NCBI RefSeq assembly: GCF_016820555.1
Contig: NZ_JADHDW010000005.1
Location: 1-64,000, forward strand
Direction: 5' to 3'
Length of the DNA: 64,000 bases
Origin: Bacillus sp. REN10
Lineage (GTDB): Bacteria > Bacillota > Bacilli > Bacillales > Domibacillaceae
Shown here: positions 19,303 through 30,583 of the stretch, one piece after another
How the letters are laid out: each line of letters begins with the position of its first letter
How positions within the stretch are numbered: position 1 is the stretch's first letter
The notes under the pieces: generated by a model
Told to the model about the DNA's origin: nothing
Database searches by the model: none
Seen by the model: only the letters and a program-made list of their open reading frames with translations
Program-made: the position numbers and the translations under genes

Positions 19303-19778
19303 CTGTCTTTAATTTGCATCGGGTTGCCCCCGGCGAAGGCACCGGGCGGGACATCGCGGTGAACGAGGGTCGCAGCGGAGACGACCGCTCCATCGCCAAT
19401 CGTGACTCCTGGCAAGATTGTGCAATTGGCGCCGATCATCACATTGTCACCGATGATCACTTTCCCGAGGCGATATTCATCAATTAAATATTCGTGAGCT
19501 AAAATGACCGTGTTGTAGCCAATAATTGAATTGTCACCGATCGTAATGTATTCCGGAAACATAATATCCGGCACCACTTTATAGGCGAGCGCTGTTTTTT
19601 CCCCGATGTTCATGCCGAGGAAAGTTCGATACAGCCCATTTTTCAGTCTCATAAACGGTGTAAAACGGCCGATTTCAATGATGACCGTGTTTTTAAAAGT
19701 TTTCCAAAATGAAACGGTTTTGTAAATATTCCAAAGTGAGTTTCCACCTTCGACTTTGTACCGATCCGTCCGTCTCAT
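19296..19778 (-). CDS. yvoF: Hexapeptide-repeat acetyltransferase (YvoF-like)
   Basis: A 160-residue left-handed beta-helix acyltransferase. The hexapeptide repeats are seen from about residue 75 ([15 protein letters not shown], then [19 protein letters not shown] and [14 protein letters not shown]), ending [11 protein letters not shown] as in maltose/galactoside acetyltransferases. A catalytic His is in ILAHEY. The substrate is unknown. It is last in the hprK-lgt-yvoD-ppaX operon and overlaps ppaX by 4 bases, as in B. subtilis. Confidence 0.88.
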   Translation of the reverse strand: MRRTDRYKVEGGNSLWNIYKTVSFWKTFKNTVIIEIGRFTPFMRLKNGLYRTFLGMNIGEKTALAYKVVPDIMFPEYITIGDNSIIGYNTVILAHEYLIDEYRLGKVIIGDNVMIGANCTILPGVTIGDGAVVSAATLVHRDVPPGAFAGGNPMQIKDRK

Positions 19779-20431
19779 TTACGCACGGTACCTACTTGTA
19801 AAATATCGAGCAGCTGAGGCATCGTCTCTAACATATAGTCTGGGTGGAAAGTTTGTAAAAATTCTTTTCCTTTCACAGACCAAACAACTCCTGCTGTCAA
19901 TGTACCGGCATTTTTTCCCCCTTCAATGTCATGGTAGTTATCGCCGATCATCATTGCTTCCTCCGGTGTCGAGCCGAGCGCCGCTAATGCTTTTTGCAGC
20001 GGCTCTGGATGTGGCTTCGGATGCTCCACATCATCAAGCGCTACAATGACTTCGAAAAAGTCATACAAATTCGTCAGCTTTAACCCTTTAATAACGGTAT
20101 CGCGCATTTTCGTCGAAACGATCGCAAGCTTATAGCCGTTCTCCTTCAGCGTGCGGATCGTCTCATACACCCCGTCAAACTCTGTAACGAGCTCATCATG
20201 CTTCGCCAAATTATATGTACGATAGCGCTCGACCATTTCATCGACTCGCTCCGGATCGATGCTGCTAAACGTTTCAACGAGCGTCGGTCCCATAAAAGGG
20301 TACACATCTTCCCGCTTATATTGATTCGGGAAATAATGCTCTAACGTATGCAAAAACGAAGCGATAATTAACTCATTCGTATTAATTAAGGTGCCGTCTA
20401 AGTCAAATAGCAAAGTTGTAATGTTCTTCAT
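19775..20431 (-). CDS. ppaX: Pyrophosphatase PpaX
   Basis: A 218-residue HAD-superfamily enzyme. [10 protein letters not shown] holds the nucleophile Asp10 and general acid Asp12; IVSTKM is motif II, and Lys in HPKPHPEP plus [12 protein letters not shown] are motifs III and IV. In Bacillus PpaX hydrolyses pyrophosphate released when HPr kinase/phosphorylase removes phosphate from HPr-Ser46, driving the reaction. Being in one operon with hprK agrees. It overlaps yvoD by 4 bases. Confidence 0.95.
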   Translation of the reverse strand: MKNITTLLFDLDGTLINTNELIIASFLHTLEHYFPNQYKREDVYPFMGPTLVETFSSIDPERVDEMVERYRTYNLAKHDELVTEFDGVYETIRTLKENGYKLAIVSTKMRDTVIKGLKLTNLYDFFEVIVALDDVEHPKPHPEPLQKALAALGSTPEEAMMIGDNYHDIEGGKNAGTLTAGVVWSVKGKEFLQTFHPDYMLETMPQLLDILQVGTVRK

Positions 20432-21378
20432 GATAAAGTTGCTTCCTTTCTTTCTGCAATTTCAGCGCGTCTCCATAAAGTTGAGACGATCAGAGTCAAG
20501 ATAATGGCAACAATCACCCGTATCAAAAATAAAGCGAGCAACGTCCAGCCAGTAAGCCCAAGCGGCACAAAAATAAGAGTATCTTCCACGACCGCATGAC
20601 AAGCGACTAAAAAGATAAAGGCAATCGTTACATCTTTGCGGCTCACTCCATCGTCTTTCACCGCTTGAATCATCACGGCTGATCCGTAAGCCAAACCGAA
20701 CAAAAGCCCGGCCGCTAACGTTGTGGATGTATTTTCTTTCATCCCGAGCATCCGCGTCACAGGTGCCATCCAGCGCGAGAATACATCGAGCCATTGTAAA
20801 TCTTTCAAAATTTGGATGATCACCATTAACGGAATAACAATGAGCGCGAGCTGAAATATCCCGTATCCAGCTTTTTCGAGGCCGAGCATGAAAATGTCCA
20901 CCCAGCCATTTGGTTCCGCTTGCTGCGGCGGAGCCATGCCGTACTGTGCAAGCTCGCCGCCACCTTTCCAAACGAGATTGATGATCATACCTGAGATCAC
21001 GGCCAAGCCAAGGCGGACAGCTAATATGACCGATATTTTCACGCCCACCTTTGTAGCCACACTCGATTCAATGAATAAATTATGAGAGAAAGAGAGCATC
21101 ACCGCTAAAATAAACACTTCTTTTACCGTTAAATCGAGCGACAGCATCGCGCCAATTCCGGCATATAAGTTTAAAAAGTTCCCTAACACGAGCGGGATCG
21201 AGGCTTCTCCTGACAATCCAAACATCCCCATTACCGGACTAATCAAATTCATCAGCCACGGCAATATCGGTGTAAACTGCAAAATCGTCACAATCAACGT
21301 AATGGGAAAAATGACTTTCCCTAATGTCCACGTCGTTTTTCCTCCGACGAGCAAACCCCTTTTAATGGTAGAAACCAT
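20428..21378 (-). CDS. yvoD: Nucleoside recognition (Gate) domain membrane protein YvoD
   Basis: A 316-residue membrane protein with about eight hydrophobic segments and two Gate-type domains ([31 protein letters not shown]). Family members include SpmA/SpmB-like and nucleoside transporter-like proteins; the substrate of YvoD is unknown. It lies between lgt and ppaX as in B. subtilis. Confidence 0.88.
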   Translation of the reverse strand: MVSTIKRGLLVGGKTTWTLGKVIFPITLIVTILQFTPILPWLMNLISPVMGMFGLSGEASIPLVLGNFLNLYAGIGAMLSLDLTVKEVFILAVMLSFSHNLFIESSVATKVGVKISVILAVRLGLAVISGMIINLVWKGGGELAQYGMAPPQQAEPNGWVDIFMLGLEKAGYGIFQLALIVIPLMVIIQILKDLQWLDVFSRWMAPVTRMLGMKENTSTTLAAGLLFGLAYGSAVMIQAVKDDGVSRKDVTIAFIFLVACHAVVEDTLIFVPLGLTGWTLLALFLIRVIVAIILTLIVSTLWRRAEIAERKEATLS

Positions 21379-21397
21379 GACATCCCCTCCCCTATAT

Positions 21398-22207
21398 TCA
21401 ATTTTCCAAACTATTGTATCTCACTTGCTTAGCATTCATTTTGCGGCGAACGATCAACATCACCACTGCGGCCACCACTAATCCGATGGAAATCACTTGT
21501 GCCATTCTTAACGCACCAAGCATTAAACTATCTGTCCGCAAGCCTTCAATGAAAAAGCGGCCGACAGAATACCAAATCACATACGTTAAAAATAGCTCGC
21601 CGCGTCGTAAGTTCACTTTTCTTAATCCCATCAACAAGGCAAAACCAAGCAAGTCCCACAATGATTCATATAGAAACGTCGGATGATAGTACACACCCTT
21701 AATATACATTTGGTTAATGATAAAGTCCGGCAAATGCAAGCCTTCTAAAAAAGAACGAGTGACCTCTCCACCGTGAGCTTCCTGATTCATAAAATTGCCC
21801 CAGCGCCCAATCGCCTGCCCCAAAATAAGGCTTGGCGCCGCAATGTCGGCCAGCTTCCAAAAGGAAATGTGTTTGGCCATCGCAAAAGCAACCGTCGTCG
21901 CTACCGCCCCAATTAATGCTCCGTGGATCGCGATGCCACCTTCCCAAATTTTAATAATATCCCCGGGGTGCTGTGAGTAGTATTCCCACTGAAACGATAC
22001 GTAATAAATGCGGGCGCAAAGAATCGAAAGCGGGATCGCCCAAATAAGTAAATCGGCAAAGGTGTCTTTCTCTAACCCCAAACGCTGGCTTTCTTTCGTC
22101 GCTAAATAAAAGCCAAGCGCAATGCCAAAACCGATAATGAGACCGTACCAATGCACTTGAAATGGACCGAGTTCGAGCGCCACTCGATTTAATGGATATC
22201 CTTCCAT
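21398..22207 (-). CDS. lgt: Prolipoprotein diacylglyceryl transferase
   Basis: Lgt attaches diacylglycerol to the lipobox cysteine of prelipoproteins in the membrane. The 269-residue protein has seven hydrophobic segments, the signature [14 protein letters not shown] (Arg and Asn essential), the [11 protein letters not shown] motif and the C-terminal [13 protein letters not shown] motif. AAAGGAG precedes the ATG. It is between hprK and yvoD, a conserved Bacillus arrangement. Confidence 0.98.
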   Translation of the reverse strand: MEGYPLNRVALELGPFQVHWYGLIIGFGIALGFYLATKESQRLGLEKDTFADLLIWAIPLSILCARIYYVSFQWEYYSQHPGDIIKIWEGGIAIHGALIGAVATTVAFAMAKHISFWKLADIAAPSLILGQAIGRWGNFMNQEAHGGEVTRSFLEGLHLPDFIINQMYIKGVYYHPTFLYESLWDLLGFALLMGLRKVNLRRGELFLTYVIWYSVGRFFIEGLRTDSLMLGALRMAQVISIGLVVAAVVMLIVRRKMNAKQVRYNSLEN

Positions 22208-22222
22208 TCACCATTCTCCTTT

Positions 22223-23158
22223 CTATAATAAATCAGGATCTTTCTCGCTAATCACATTCGCCAGCTTGTTTGTAAACTCCTGAGCGGTATTGATGCCAAG
22301 GCGCTTCAAACGGAAGTTCATCGCCGCTACTTCAATAATGACAGCCAAGTTTCTTCCTGGACGAACAGGCAACGTGATTCTCGTAATATCCGTATCAATA
22401 ATTTTCAACTTATCTTCATCAATGCCTAAGCGGTCATATTGTTTTTTCGGGTCCCAAATTTCCAAATGAACATTGAGCGTAATCCGTTTATGGCCGCGAA
22501 TCGCACCTGTACCAAATAACGTCATCACATTAATGATGCCTAAACCGCGAATCTCCAATAAATGTTCAATCAGTTCAGGCGCACTTCCCACTAGCATATC
22601 TTCGTCTTCTTGACGAATCTCTACACAATCATCAGCCACTAATCGATGGCCACGCTTCACAAGTTCCAAAGCTGTTTCGCTTTTCCCTACGCCGCTTTGG
22701 CCAGTAATTAGCACACCGACGCCATAAATATCGACAAGCACCCCATGCACAGCCGTCGTTGGCGCAAGCATACCTTCTAAATAATTGGTCAGCCGACTAG
22801 AAAGCCTCGTCGTCGTCATATTTGAACGCATCACCGGCACCGCATGACGCTCTGACGCCTCCATTAATTCTTCCGGCACTTCTTGTCCTCGCGACAAAAT
22901 AATCGCCGGTGTTGTATCATGACACAGTCTCTCCATCCGTGATTCTTTCTCGTCCGGATGAAGTTTACTAAAAAACGTCATCTCCGTCATACCAAGCAAC
23001 TGCACCCGCTCAGCTGGATAATAGTCAAAAAAACCAGCCAGCTCCAGACCCGGCCGCGAAAGATCACTCGTGACGATCGGACGATGAATGCCATCTTCCC
23101 CACTCACAAGTTCGAAATTAAACTTCTCCAACAAATCCTTTGTACGAACTTTAGCCAA
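22223..23158 (-). CDS. hprK: HPr kinase/phosphorylase
   Basis: HprK phosphorylates Ser46 of HPr and Crh with ATP or pyrophosphate and removes it with phosphate, setting catabolite control. The P-loop GQSGVGKS (residues 153-160) and the HPrK signature [10 protein letters not shown] are present, and the C-terminal [11 protein letters not shown] helix region is normal. I start at the TTG at 23158 (311 residues), as GAGGAGG lies upstream and the family begins (M)AKVRTKD; an ATG at 23191 would include the ribosome binding site. It heads the operon with lgt, yvoD, ppaX and yvoF. Confidence 0.97.
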   Translation of the reverse strand: MAKVRTKDLLEKFNFELVSGEDGIHRPIVTSDLSRPGLELAGFFDYYPAERVQLLGMTEMTFFSKLHPDEKESRMERLCHDTTPAIILSRGQEVPEELMEASERHAVPVMRSNMTTTRLSSRLTNYLEGMLAPTTAVHGVLVDIYGVGVLITGQSGVGKSETALELVKRGHRLVADDCVEIRQEDEDMLVGSAPELIEHLLEIRGLGIINVMTLFGTGAIRGHKRITLNVHLEIWDPKKQYDRLGIDEDKLKIIDTDITRITLPVRPGRNLAVIIEVAAMNFRLKRLGINTAQEFTNKLANVISEKDPDLL

Positions 23159-23274
23159 AATTTCTTCCTCCTCAACTGGCAGTCTGATCATATTGTAACA
23201 TTTTTCAGCTAATCTAATATATAGGTGTCTCTTTTTCAGTTATTTTTCTATGATAAGAGTGAGGAGGGATAAGA

Positions 23275-23847
23275 ATGAAACTAGTCATTGATGCCGGTCA
23301 TGGCTTCCATACGCCAGGCAAACGAAGCCCAAATGGGATGAGAGAATATGAATGCAATCGAGAAGTCACCCGATTGTTAAAGGAAGAGTTGTCCATATTT
23401 CCAGGAGTCGACATTCGCTTTTCCCACTCGGATGAAAGGGATGTCCCGCTTGCCGAGAGAACCGCTTTGGCGAATCGCTGGGATGCCGATCTGTTTCTCT
23501 CGATTCATGCGAATGCCTACGGCGAAACATGGAATCAAGCGAATGGAATCGAAACTTATATTGATCCATCCCGACCGCAAGAAGCACAAGCATTAGCTAC
23601 CCTTATTCAAGAACGGCTCATTCAACGAACGGGACGAAAAAATCGCGGCGTCAAAACCGCTCCCTTCTATGTATTACGGAAAACAAAAATGACGGCTGTC
23701 TTAATTGAGCTAGGGTTTATGACTCATCTTGAAGAAGCACAACTGTTGCGGACAAGCCATTACCAACAACAGTGTGCCGAAGCGATTGCTGAGGCGATCA
23801 TTTCTTATTATCAATTAGAGGGGAGACTGACGGAGCGCACTTGGTGA
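23275..23847 (+). CDS. N-acetylmuramoyl-L-alanine amidase, family 3
   Basis: A 190-residue zinc amidase that cleaves the bond between muramic acid and the peptide stem. Zinc ligands are His9 in VIDAGHG, a Glu in MREYEC (24 or 26) and His78 in LSIHANA; the catalytic Glu145 is in VLIELGFM. Unlike CwlD or AmiC, it starts at the catalytic domain with no signal peptide and has no wall-binding domain, so it resembles endolysin-type or mother-cell enzymes; how it reaches the wall is unclear. It is transcribed away from hprK. Confidence 0.88.
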   Translation: MKLVIDAGHGFHTPGKRSPNGMREYECNREVTRLLKEELSIFPGVDIRFSHSDERDVPLAERTALANRWDADLFLSIHANAYGETWNQANGIETYIDPSRPQEAQALATLIQERLIQRTGRKNRGVKTAPFYVLRKTKMTAVLIELGFMTHLEEAQLLRTSHYQQQCAEAIAEAIISYYQLEGRLTERTW

Positions 23848-23932
23848 ACGATTTTTGCCGTTTCCTGCCCGATTCGGAGCGATTCGTGAACGATTATTTC
23901 AAATTCCTAACGGATCTAGACCCATTCAATCG
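23845..23932. repeat. Degenerate tandem array, CGATT core, 21-bp period
   Basis: CGATT recurs at 23849, 23870 and 23891, then CGGATC at 23911; spacing is 21, 21 and 20. Units open with TGAACGATT or TGCCCGATT. The array begins at the stop codon of the amidase gene and runs to the shared terminator. Confidence 0.65.
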
Positions 23933-23933
23933 A

Positions 23934-23981
23934 AAAAGGGGCACCTATAAGCCGAATAATCGACTGATAGACACCCCTTTT
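23934..23981. terminator. Terminator between the amidase gene and yvlD
   Basis: AAAAGGGG (23934-23941) pairs with CCCCTTTT (23974-23981) around a 32-base loop that has a further short CTAT / ATAG pairing. It serves converging genes. Confidence 0.6.
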
Positions 23982-23984
23982 ACA

Positions 23985-24338
23985 CTATTCTTTTTGAAAA
24001 ATGGTTAACTGTAAAATTAGATTGACCAATGACATTAACACCGCAATGAATAACGCCATACCGAATCCGTCAATTTCAAAGTGACTGCCCATAATACTAT
24101 CCGTCAGCATCAAAGTTAACGCATTGATCACAAACAGAAAGAATCCGAGCGTCACAAACGTAATCGGTAACGTCAAAATAATTAACAGGGGCCGAACGAG
24201 CACGTTTAAAATCGATAGCACAATACTAGCCATAATCGCTGAGCCTACACTATCAACTTCTACACTTGTAAAATAGCCCGAAAGCGCAATAAATAATAAG
24301 GCATTAATTAAAATGCCGACAAACCATCTCATAGTCAC
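23985..24338 (-). CDS. yvlD: Phage holin family membrane protein YvlD
   Basis: A 117-residue membrane protein with four hydrophobic segments and no long loop; the VRPLLIILTLPITFVTLGFF signature is that of the YvlD / mycobacteriophage-holin-like family (DUF360). Function is not known; in B. subtilis it belongs to the cell-envelope-stress yvlABCD operon. It overlaps the DUF4097 gene by 4 bases. The PspC-like yvlC gene that normally lies between them is missing. Confidence 0.9.
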   Translation of the reverse strand: MTMRWFVGILINALLFIALSGYFTSVEVDSVGSAIMASIVLSILNVLVRPLLIILTLPITFVTLGFFLFVINALTLMLTDSIMGSHFEIDGFGMALFIAVLMSLVNLILQLTIFQKE

Positions 24339-25474
24339 TCACCTTGTTCTAACTTAGGAATAAGCTCGCTTTCCTCTGTTTTTGGGGAAATTGCACGAAT
24401 CGTAATCATACCTGTACGTGTTTCTGCTGTAATAAACATTTGCTGATCCGCTTCCTTCTCGCTTTCAAAGCGAACGAGCTTCTGAATCATTTCTTCTTTC
24501 TCTGACACTTTGTTCATGCCTGTTTCCGGCAAGTGGAAGGAACCGAAGTTGGTGCGCAATTCGCCTTTCATGCCGATATAAGCTGGCGCATACACCTCAA
24601 TGTTGCCTGTAATGGTCTGTGCTTTCACCGTATGAGCGGCACCTGTCTTCAGGTCGCATAACACATTGCCGTTAACGGTTTTCACATCAATATCTGCAAC
24701 GGAACCGATGACATGAATCGCTCCGTTGAAGGAGTCCGCTTCTACTCGTTTTCCTTCACAATTCATTAAGTAGATTTGGCCATTGCCTGTTTCGCCTTCA
24801 AAATCATCCACTTGACAATTTTTTAATTCGATCTTACCGTTCGCTGTTTTGACATCGAGCTCTTCTGCATGAATATCTTGAACGGCGCATGAACCATTAA
24901 ACAGTTTAATGGAGATATCATGAATTTTTTCTTTCGGCACATACAACACGGTATCAACTTTCATTAGTTTCAAGCCGATCGAGAAAGATAATTTGTTGTC
25001 TCGTGCATAAAACACACTATTTTTCACAAATGATTCTCGCGCCGCTTCTTCCTGTTCCGCACCATATACTTTCACATGGCATTCCGCTTTTATACCTTGC
25101 TCGTCCCATGGAATAATCGTTAAATCCCCATTGGCCATCTCCACTTTTAAGCGCTTCGGCACAAATCCTTCTTCGTGAAACACATGAGAGAATTCGACCG
25201 CTTTTCCAAGAGGAAATTCAAAATCCTTTATTTTTTGAACCGTCGACTGAACGAACTGAAATAACTTATCCTTCGGCTGATTCAGCTGGCTGCCTGCCTC
25301 TTGCATTTGACTGCCTAATTTTTGTCCAAAGTTTAATAGTTCATCAAAAACATTTTCCTTTGAAGCAGTGGAACGCTCATTTTTCTCAAGCGCCTCCATT
25401 AACGCAACGGCTTCACTCGCCGTAATAATTCCATCTTCAACCATTTTCAAAATTCGCTTTTTCTCTTCGTTCAT
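24335..25474 (-). CDS. yvlB: DUF4097 envelope-stress protein YvlB / LiaX-like
   Basis: A 379-residue soluble protein. The N-terminal MNEEKKRILKMVEDGIITAS helices (residues 1-30) are the YvlB/LiaX N-domain, and residues about 110-370 are a DUF4097 beta-solenoid with repeating units such as ELDVKTANGKIELKNCQVDD. Enterococcal LiaX senses cell-envelope antibiotics; the YvlB role is less known. I start at the ATG at 25474 because GGAGGGG is upstream; the reading from 25537 adds 21 unlikely residues. Confidence 0.88.
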   Translation of the reverse strand: MNEEKKRILKMVEDGIITASEAVALMEALEKNERSTASKENVFDELLNFGQKLGSQMQEAGSQLNQPKDKLFQFVQSTVQKIKDFEFPLGKAVEFSHVFHEEGFVPKRLKVEMANGDLTIIPWDEQGIKAECHVKVYGAEQEEAARESFVKNSVFYARDNKLSFSIGLKLMKVDTVLYVPKEKIHDISIKLFNGSCAVQDIHAEELDVKTANGKIELKNCQVDDFEGETGNGQIYLMNCEGKRVEADSFNGAIHVIGSVADIDVKTVNGNVLCDLKTGAAHTVKAQTITGNIEVYAPAYIGMKGELRTNFGSFHLPETGMNKVSEKEEMIQKLVRFESEKEADQQMFITAETRTGMITIRAISPKTEESELIPKLEQGE

Positions 25475-25551
25475 CTCAAAGCCCCTCCAATTAGTTGAAT
25501 TTGACTCTTCCTCTTTACTTACGTCTTTCTCATCCAAAAAGTTTCATTTTT

Positions 25552-28404
25552 TTAATTATTGACTTGCATTTCCCGTTCGCGGTCACGAACTAGTACTTTG
25601 TTTAAATAATAACCGGTATATGATCCTTCCACTTCCGCCACTTCTTCCGGCGTGCCGCAAGCGACAATCGTCCCCCCACGATCGCCTCCTTCAGGTCCAA
25701 GGTCCACAATATAATCTGCTGTTTTAATCACATCTAAATTATGCTCAATCACTAACACTGTATCGCCATTGTCGACTAAACGTTGAAGCACTTGCAGCAG
25801 TCGAGAAATATCATCCACATGCAAGCCCGTCGTCGGCTCATCTAAAATATAGAAAGAGCGGCCATTCGAGCGGCGATGCAATTCAGAAGCCAACTTCACA
25901 CGCTGCGCTTCTCCGCCGGAAAGTGTTGTTGCCGGCTGCCCGAGCGTAATATATCCCAATCCCACATCCGCGATCGTTTGCAGCTTGCGCTTAATTTTCG
26001 GGATATTTTCAAAAAACTGCAGCGCATCCTCCACCGTCATCGCCAACACATCAGAAATATTTTTGCCCTTATATTTCACTTCGAGCGTCTCTCGATTGTA
26101 CCGTTTTCCATGACATACTTCACACGGCACATACACATCCGGTAAAAAGTGCATTTCAATTTTAATGATCCCGTCGCCTCGGCAAGCTTCACAGCGGCCG
26201 CCTTTCACATTGAAGCTAAAACGGCCTTTCTTATACCCGCGCACTTTCGCTTCATTCGTTGCCGCAAATACATCGCGAATGTCATCAAACACCCCTGTAT
26301 ATGTGGCAGGATTGGATCTTGGCGTCCGGCCAATCGGAGACTGATCAATATCAATAACTTTCTCCAAATGCTCGATGCCTTTTACTTCGCGGTGCTGGCC
26401 TGGCTTGTTTTTCGCTTTGTGCAGCTTTTGCGCTAATGATTTATGAAGAATTTCATTGATCAACGTACTTTTCCCTGAGCCAGAGACGCCTGTTACCGCT
26501 GTAAACAGCCCAAGCGGAAACTTCGCTTTAACATTTTTTAAATTATTTTCCTTCGCGCCGATCACTTCAATCCAGCGGCCGTCTGGCTGACGACGTTCTT
26601 TTGGCAACGGGATGTACTTCTTCCCAGATAAGTATTGACCGGTTAAAGAAGCCGGATCGTTCATTACTTGTTCAGGCGTTCCCGCAGACACAATTTCTCC
26701 TCCATGCACACCTGCCCCCGGTCCCACATCAATTAAATAATCAGCAGCGAGCATCGTATCTTCATCATGCTCCACCACAATCAATGTATTGCCGATGTCG
26801 CGCATTTCTTTCATCGTGTGAATTAAGCGGTCATTGTCCCGCTGATGAAGCCCAATGGATGGCTCATCTAGTATATATAACACTCCCGTCAGACGCGAGC
26901 CGATTTGGGTCGCTAACCGAATGCGTTGCGCTTCTCCGCCGGATAAGGTGCCCGCTGATCGGCTCAGCGTTAAATAATCTAAGCCGACATTAATTAAAAA
27001 GCCAAGGCGCTCACGAATTTCTCGTAAAATTAAATGGGCGATTTGCTGTTCTTTCTCTGTTAACGATAAAGAAGCAAAAAACTGTTCTGCTTCTTCAATC
27101 GAATCATTGGTCACTTCACTAATATGGCGACCGCTAATTTTGACGGCGAGGCTTTCTTTTTTCAAGCGATAGCCTTTACATGTCGGGCACTTTTGTTGCG
27201 CCATATACTTCTCCATTTGCTCGCGAATATAGTCGGAGCTCGTTTCGCGGTAGCGGCGCTCGACATTGTTGACGACGCCTTCAAACACGAGGTGATTTTC
27301 ACGAATTTGGCCGAAGTCATTTTCATAGCGGAAGTACACTTTTTCACTGCCCGATCCGTATAAAATTTTCTCCATTTGTTCTTTCGGCAAGTCTTTCACC
27401 GGCACGTCCATATCGATGCCATAATGGGTACAAACGGCTTCGAGAAGCTGAGGGTAATATTGCGAGCTTGTCGGTTCCCACGGAGCAATCGCATGTTCTC
27501 TTAAGCTTAGCTCCCCATTCGGAATGACCAGATCGATATCCACTTTCAATTTCGACCCTAAGCCGTCACAAGTCGGACAGGCCCCGTAAGGACTGTTAAA
27601 AGAAAACATGCGCGGCTCTAGCTCGCCAATGGAAAAACCGCAGTGAGGACAAGCATGATGTTCACTGAACAGTAGTTCTTCTTGACCTATGACATCAATG
27701 ACGACATTCCCTTCTCCTAGCTTCAACGCAGCCTCTAATGAATCCGCTAGGCGCGCTTCGATTCCTTCTTTCACAACGATGCGGTCAATCACGACTTCAA
27801 TCGAATGCTTCTTGTTTTTCTCTAGTTCAATCTCGTCTTCTATTTCGTACATTTCGCCGTCTACACGCACGCGAACATAGCCTTGACGCTTAATTTCTTC
27901 AAACACCTTCACATGTGTTCCTTTGCGGCCGGAGACGATCGGCGACAGCACTTGCAGCTTCGTACGCTCCTCGTATTGCATAATGCGGTCGACCATTTGT
28001 TCAATCGTCTGCGACGTAATTTCAATGCCGTGCACCGGACAAACCGGACGGCCAACCCGCGCAAACAACAGCCGTAAGTAATCGTAAATTTCTGTCACTG
28101 TTCCGACCGTCGAACGAGGGTTACGGCTCGTCGTTTTCTGATCGATGGAGATCGCTGGCGATAAGCCTTCAATCGCATCGACATCCGGCTTATCCATTTG
28201 TCCTAAAAATTGACGAGCATAAGCGGACAGTGATTCAACATAGCGGCGCTGTCCTTCCGCATAAATCGTATCAAAGGCGAGCGATGATTTCCCTGAACCA
28301 GACAAACCCGTTAGCACTACTAATTGATCGCGCGGAATGGTGATGTCGATGTTTTTCAGATTATGTGCTCTAGCGCCTTTTACTGTAATTTTATCTATTC
28401 CCAT
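25552..28404 (-). CDS. uvrA: Excinuclease ABC subunit A
   Basis: UvrA is the damage-recognition ATPase of nucleotide excision repair. The 950-residue protein has two ABC ATPase halves, each with a P-loop ([18 protein letters not shown]) and signature (TLSGGEAQR twice), a zinc finger CPHCGF...CPTC near residue 255 and CEAC...CEVC near 735. I start at the ATG at 28404 because AAGGA lies 8 bases upstream; an ATG at 28413 overlaps the uvrB stop with no site. Confidence 0.98.
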   Translation of the reverse strand: MGIDKITVKGARAHNLKNIDITIPRDQLVVLTGLSGSGKSSLAFDTIYAEGQRRYVESLSAYARQFLGQMDKPDVDAIEGLSPAISIDQKTTSRNPRSTVGTVTEIYDYLRLLFARVGRPVCPVHGIEITSQTIEQMVDRIMQYEERTKLQVLSPIVSGRKGTHVKVFEEIKRQGYVRVRVDGEMYEIEDEIELEKNKKHSIEVVIDRIVVKEGIEARLADSLEAALKLGEGNVVIDVIGQEELLFSEHHACPHCGFSIGELEPRMFSFNSPYGACPTCDGLGSKLKVDIDLVIPNGELSLREHAIAPWEPTSSQYYPQLLEAVCTHYGIDMDVPVKDLPKEQMEKILYGSGSEKVYFRYENDFGQIRENHLVFEGVVNNVERRYRETSSDYIREQMEKYMAQQKCPTCKGYRLKKESLAVKISGRHISEVTNDSIEEAEQFFASLSLTEKEQQIAHLILREIRERLGFLINVGLDYLTLSRSAGTLSGGEAQRIRLATQIGSRLTGVLYILDEPSIGLHQRDNDRLIHTMKEMRDIGNTLIVVEHDEDTMLAADYLIDVGPGAGVHGGEIVSAGTPEQVMNDPASLTGQYLSGKKYIPLPKERRQPDGRWIEVIGAKENNLKNVKAKFPLGLFTAVTGVSGSGKSTLINEILHKSLAQKLHKAKNKPGQHREVKGIEHLEKVIDIDQSPIGRTPRSNPATYTGVFDDIRDVFAATNEAKVRGYKKGRFSFNVKGGRCEACRGDGIIKIEMHFLPDVYVPCEVCHGKRYNRETLEVKYKGKNISDVLAMTVEDALQFFENIPKIKRKLQTIADVGLGYITLGQPATTLSGGEAQRVKLASELHRRSNGRSFYILDEPTTGLHVDDISRLLQVLQRLVDNGDTVLVIEHNLDVIKTADYIVDLGPEGGDRGGTIVACGTPEEVAEVEGSYTGYYLNKVLVRDREREMQVNN

Positions 28405-28409
28405 AAAAG

Positions 28410-30380
28410 TCATCCTTCCGATTTCAACTCTAACCAGGCGTCGCGGAGTTCGGCCGCTTTCTCGAAATCAAGCGCTTTAGCCGCTTCCTTCATTTCACTT
28501 TCTAGACTTTGGATTAAGCGATTTCTTTCCGTTTTGGATAGCTTCTTCGCTGTTTCATACACTTCGGTCTCCTCAGCTGCATGAGTCGCGCGAATAACAT
28601 CGCGAATTTCTTTTTGAATGGTCATTGGTGTAATGCCATGTGTTTCATTATATTGTTTCTGAATCGAGCGGCGACGCTTCGTTTCTTCGATCGCTTTTGC
28701 CATGGAATCCGTTATTTTGTCAGCATACATAATGACATGCCCAGATGCGTTGCGGGCAGCCCGACCCATCGTCTGAATTAGCGAACGTTCAGAGCGCAGG
28801 AAACCTTCCTTATCGGCATCTAAAATAGCGACGAGCGATACTTCCGGAATATCGAGCCCTTCTCTCAGCAAGTTAATGCCGACTAGCACATCATATTTGC
28901 CAAGGCGCAAGTCACGAATGATTTCAATTCGTTCAAGCGTTTTGACTTCAGAATGCAAATACTGCACTTTAATGCCGATATCTTTTAAATAGTCGGTCAA
29001 GTCCTCTGACATTTTCTTCGTTAATGTCGTGACTAAGACGCGCTCATTCTTCTCAATCCGCTCCTGTATTTCAGCGAGAAGATCATCGATTTGCCCCTCA
29101 ATTGGACGAACATCAACGGTTGGGTCAAGCAAGCCGGTCGGCCGAATAATTTGTTCGGTCATATGCGGCGTATGCTCGATTTCATAAGGTCCTGGTGTCG
29201 CTGAAACGTATATCGCTTGATTCACATGCTCCTCAAATTCTTGGAACATGAGCGGGCGATTATCCTTCGCGGATGGCAGACGGAACCCATGATCCACTAG
29301 CACTTGCTTGCGCGCCTGGTCGCCGTTGTACATGCCGCGCACTTGCGGAAGCGTGACATGCGATTCATCAATGACAAGCAAGAAATCTTTCGGAAAATAA
29401 TCCAGTAGCGTATACGGCGTGGAGCCCGGCGGCCGCAACGTCAGATGACGGGAATAATTTTCAATACCGGAACAGAAGCCCATCTCCCTCATCATTTCCA
29501 AATCATAACGCGTCCGCTGTTCAAGACGTTGCGCTTCTAGCAATTTATTTTCTGCGTGCAACTCAGCGAGACGCTCTTCCAATTCTTTTTCAATGTTCTC
29601 AATCGCCAGCTTCATTTTCTCTTCTCGTGTAACGAAGTGGGAAGCCGGAAAAATAGCGACATGATCGCGATCGCCAAGCACTTCTCCCGTTAGCGCATCG
29701 ACTTCACGAATGCGTTCAATTTCATCGCCGAAAAACTCGACCCGCAAGCAATGCTCATCGCGCGAAGCCGGGAAGATCTCGACGACATCGCCGCGCACGC
29801 GAAACGTTCCGCGCTTAAAATCGATATCATTGCGGTCATACTGCACATCGACAAGACGGCGCAACAGCTGATTCCGCTCCATATCCATGCCCGTGCGTAG
29901 TGAAATCACAAGTTCGCGGTACTCTTCCGGCGAACCTAAGCCGTAAATGCAGGACACGCTGGCAATAATAATGACATCATTACGTTCAAATAGCGATGAT
30001 GTCGCTGAGTGACGCAACTTATCAATTTCATCATTAATGCTCGCATCTTTTTCAATAAATGTATCGGTTTGCGGCACATACGCTTCCGGCTGATAATAGT
30101 CATAGTAGCTGACGAAATACTCTACCGCATTATTCGGAAAAAACTCTTTAAATTCGCTGTATAGCTGACCGGCCAATGTTTTGTTATGAGCGATGACAAG
30201 CGTCGGTTTATTCACTTCTTTAATGACGTTAGAAATCGTAAATGTCTTACCTGTTCCCGTTGCTCCAAGCAGGGTTTGCTGTTTTTTTCCTTGCTTAATG
30301 CCCTCTACCAGCTCGGCAATCGCGGCAGGCTGATCGCCTTGCGGACGGTATTTAGAAACAATTTCAAATTGGTTTGCCAC
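28410..30380 (-). CDS. uvrB: Excinuclease ABC subunit B
   Basis: UvrB is the helicase-like subunit that verifies damage and recruits UvrC. P-loop GATGTGKTF, the beta-hairpin [20 protein letters not shown], the DESH box ([11 protein letters not shown]), motif VI (QTMGRAARN) and the C-terminal UvrC-binding UVR domain ([17 protein letters not shown]) are complete. I start at the GTG at 30380 ([11 protein letters not shown], 656 residues), with AGGGGGA upstream; the reading from 30428 is not supported by a ribosome binding site. Confidence 0.97.
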   Translation of the reverse strand: MANQFEIVSKYRPQGDQPAAIAELVEGIKQGKKQQTLLGATGTGKTFTISNVIKEVNKPTLVIAHNKTLAGQLYSEFKEFFPNNAVEYFVSYYDYYQPEAYVPQTDTFIEKDASINDEIDKLRHSATSSLFERNDVIIIASVSCIYGLGSPEEYRELVISLRTGMDMERNQLLRRLVDVQYDRNDIDFKRGTFRVRGDVVEIFPASRDEHCLRVEFFGDEIERIREVDALTGEVLGDRDHVAIFPASHFVTREEKMKLAIENIEKELEERLAELHAENKLLEAQRLEQRTRYDLEMMREMGFCSGIENYSRHLTLRPPGSTPYTLLDYFPKDFLLVIDESHVTLPQVRGMYNGDQARKQVLVDHGFRLPSAKDNRPLMFQEFEEHVNQAIYVSATPGPYEIEHTPHMTEQIIRPTGLLDPTVDVRPIEGQIDDLLAEIQERIEKNERVLVTTLTKKMSEDLTDYLKDIGIKVQYLHSEVKTLERIEIIRDLRLGKYDVLVGINLLREGLDIPEVSLVAILDADKEGFLRSERSLIQTMGRAARNASGHVIMYADKITDSMAKAIEETKRRRSIQKQYNETHGITPMTIQKEIRDVIRATHAAEETEVYETAKKLSKTERNRLIQSLESEMKEAAKALDFEKAAELRDAWLELKSEG

Positions 30381-30517
30381 ACTTATTCCCCCTGCTGATC
30401 TATTTCCTCTATCATACTCTTTAATCAATTATTATTTCCATTTTCAACTTCATTGACTTCGATACTTATCATATTTCCCATTTTATCATAATTGAAACAA
30501 GGAAAGCCATCTTTTTG

Positions 30518-30531
30518 CGCACATATGTTCT
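30518..30531. promoter_or_regulatory. LexA (DinR) box upstream of uvrBA
   Basis: CGCACATATGTTCT matches 12 of 14 bases of the Bacillus consensus CGAACATATGTTCG. It lies about 138 bases before the uvrB start. SOS control of uvrBA is established in B. subtilis; binding here is inferred. Confidence 0.65.
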
Positions 30532-30551
30532 GCATTTAATCCGCACGCAAC

Positions 30552-30581
30552 ATAAAAAAAGCAGGAGCATCACGCCCCCAC
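30552..30581 (-). terminator. Terminator of the persulfide operon
   Basis: On the minus strand GTGGGGGC / GCTCCTGC (two G-T pairs) around GTGAT, then seven U. It starts 3 bases beyond the tauE stop, separating this operon from uvrBA. Confidence 0.8.
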
Positions 30582-30583
30582 TC

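Noticed and set aside
20462-20971. A 169-residue frame on the minus strand inside yvoD
   Set aside because: Out-of-frame reading of yvoD, rich in Arg, Cys and Trp, typical of shadow frames.
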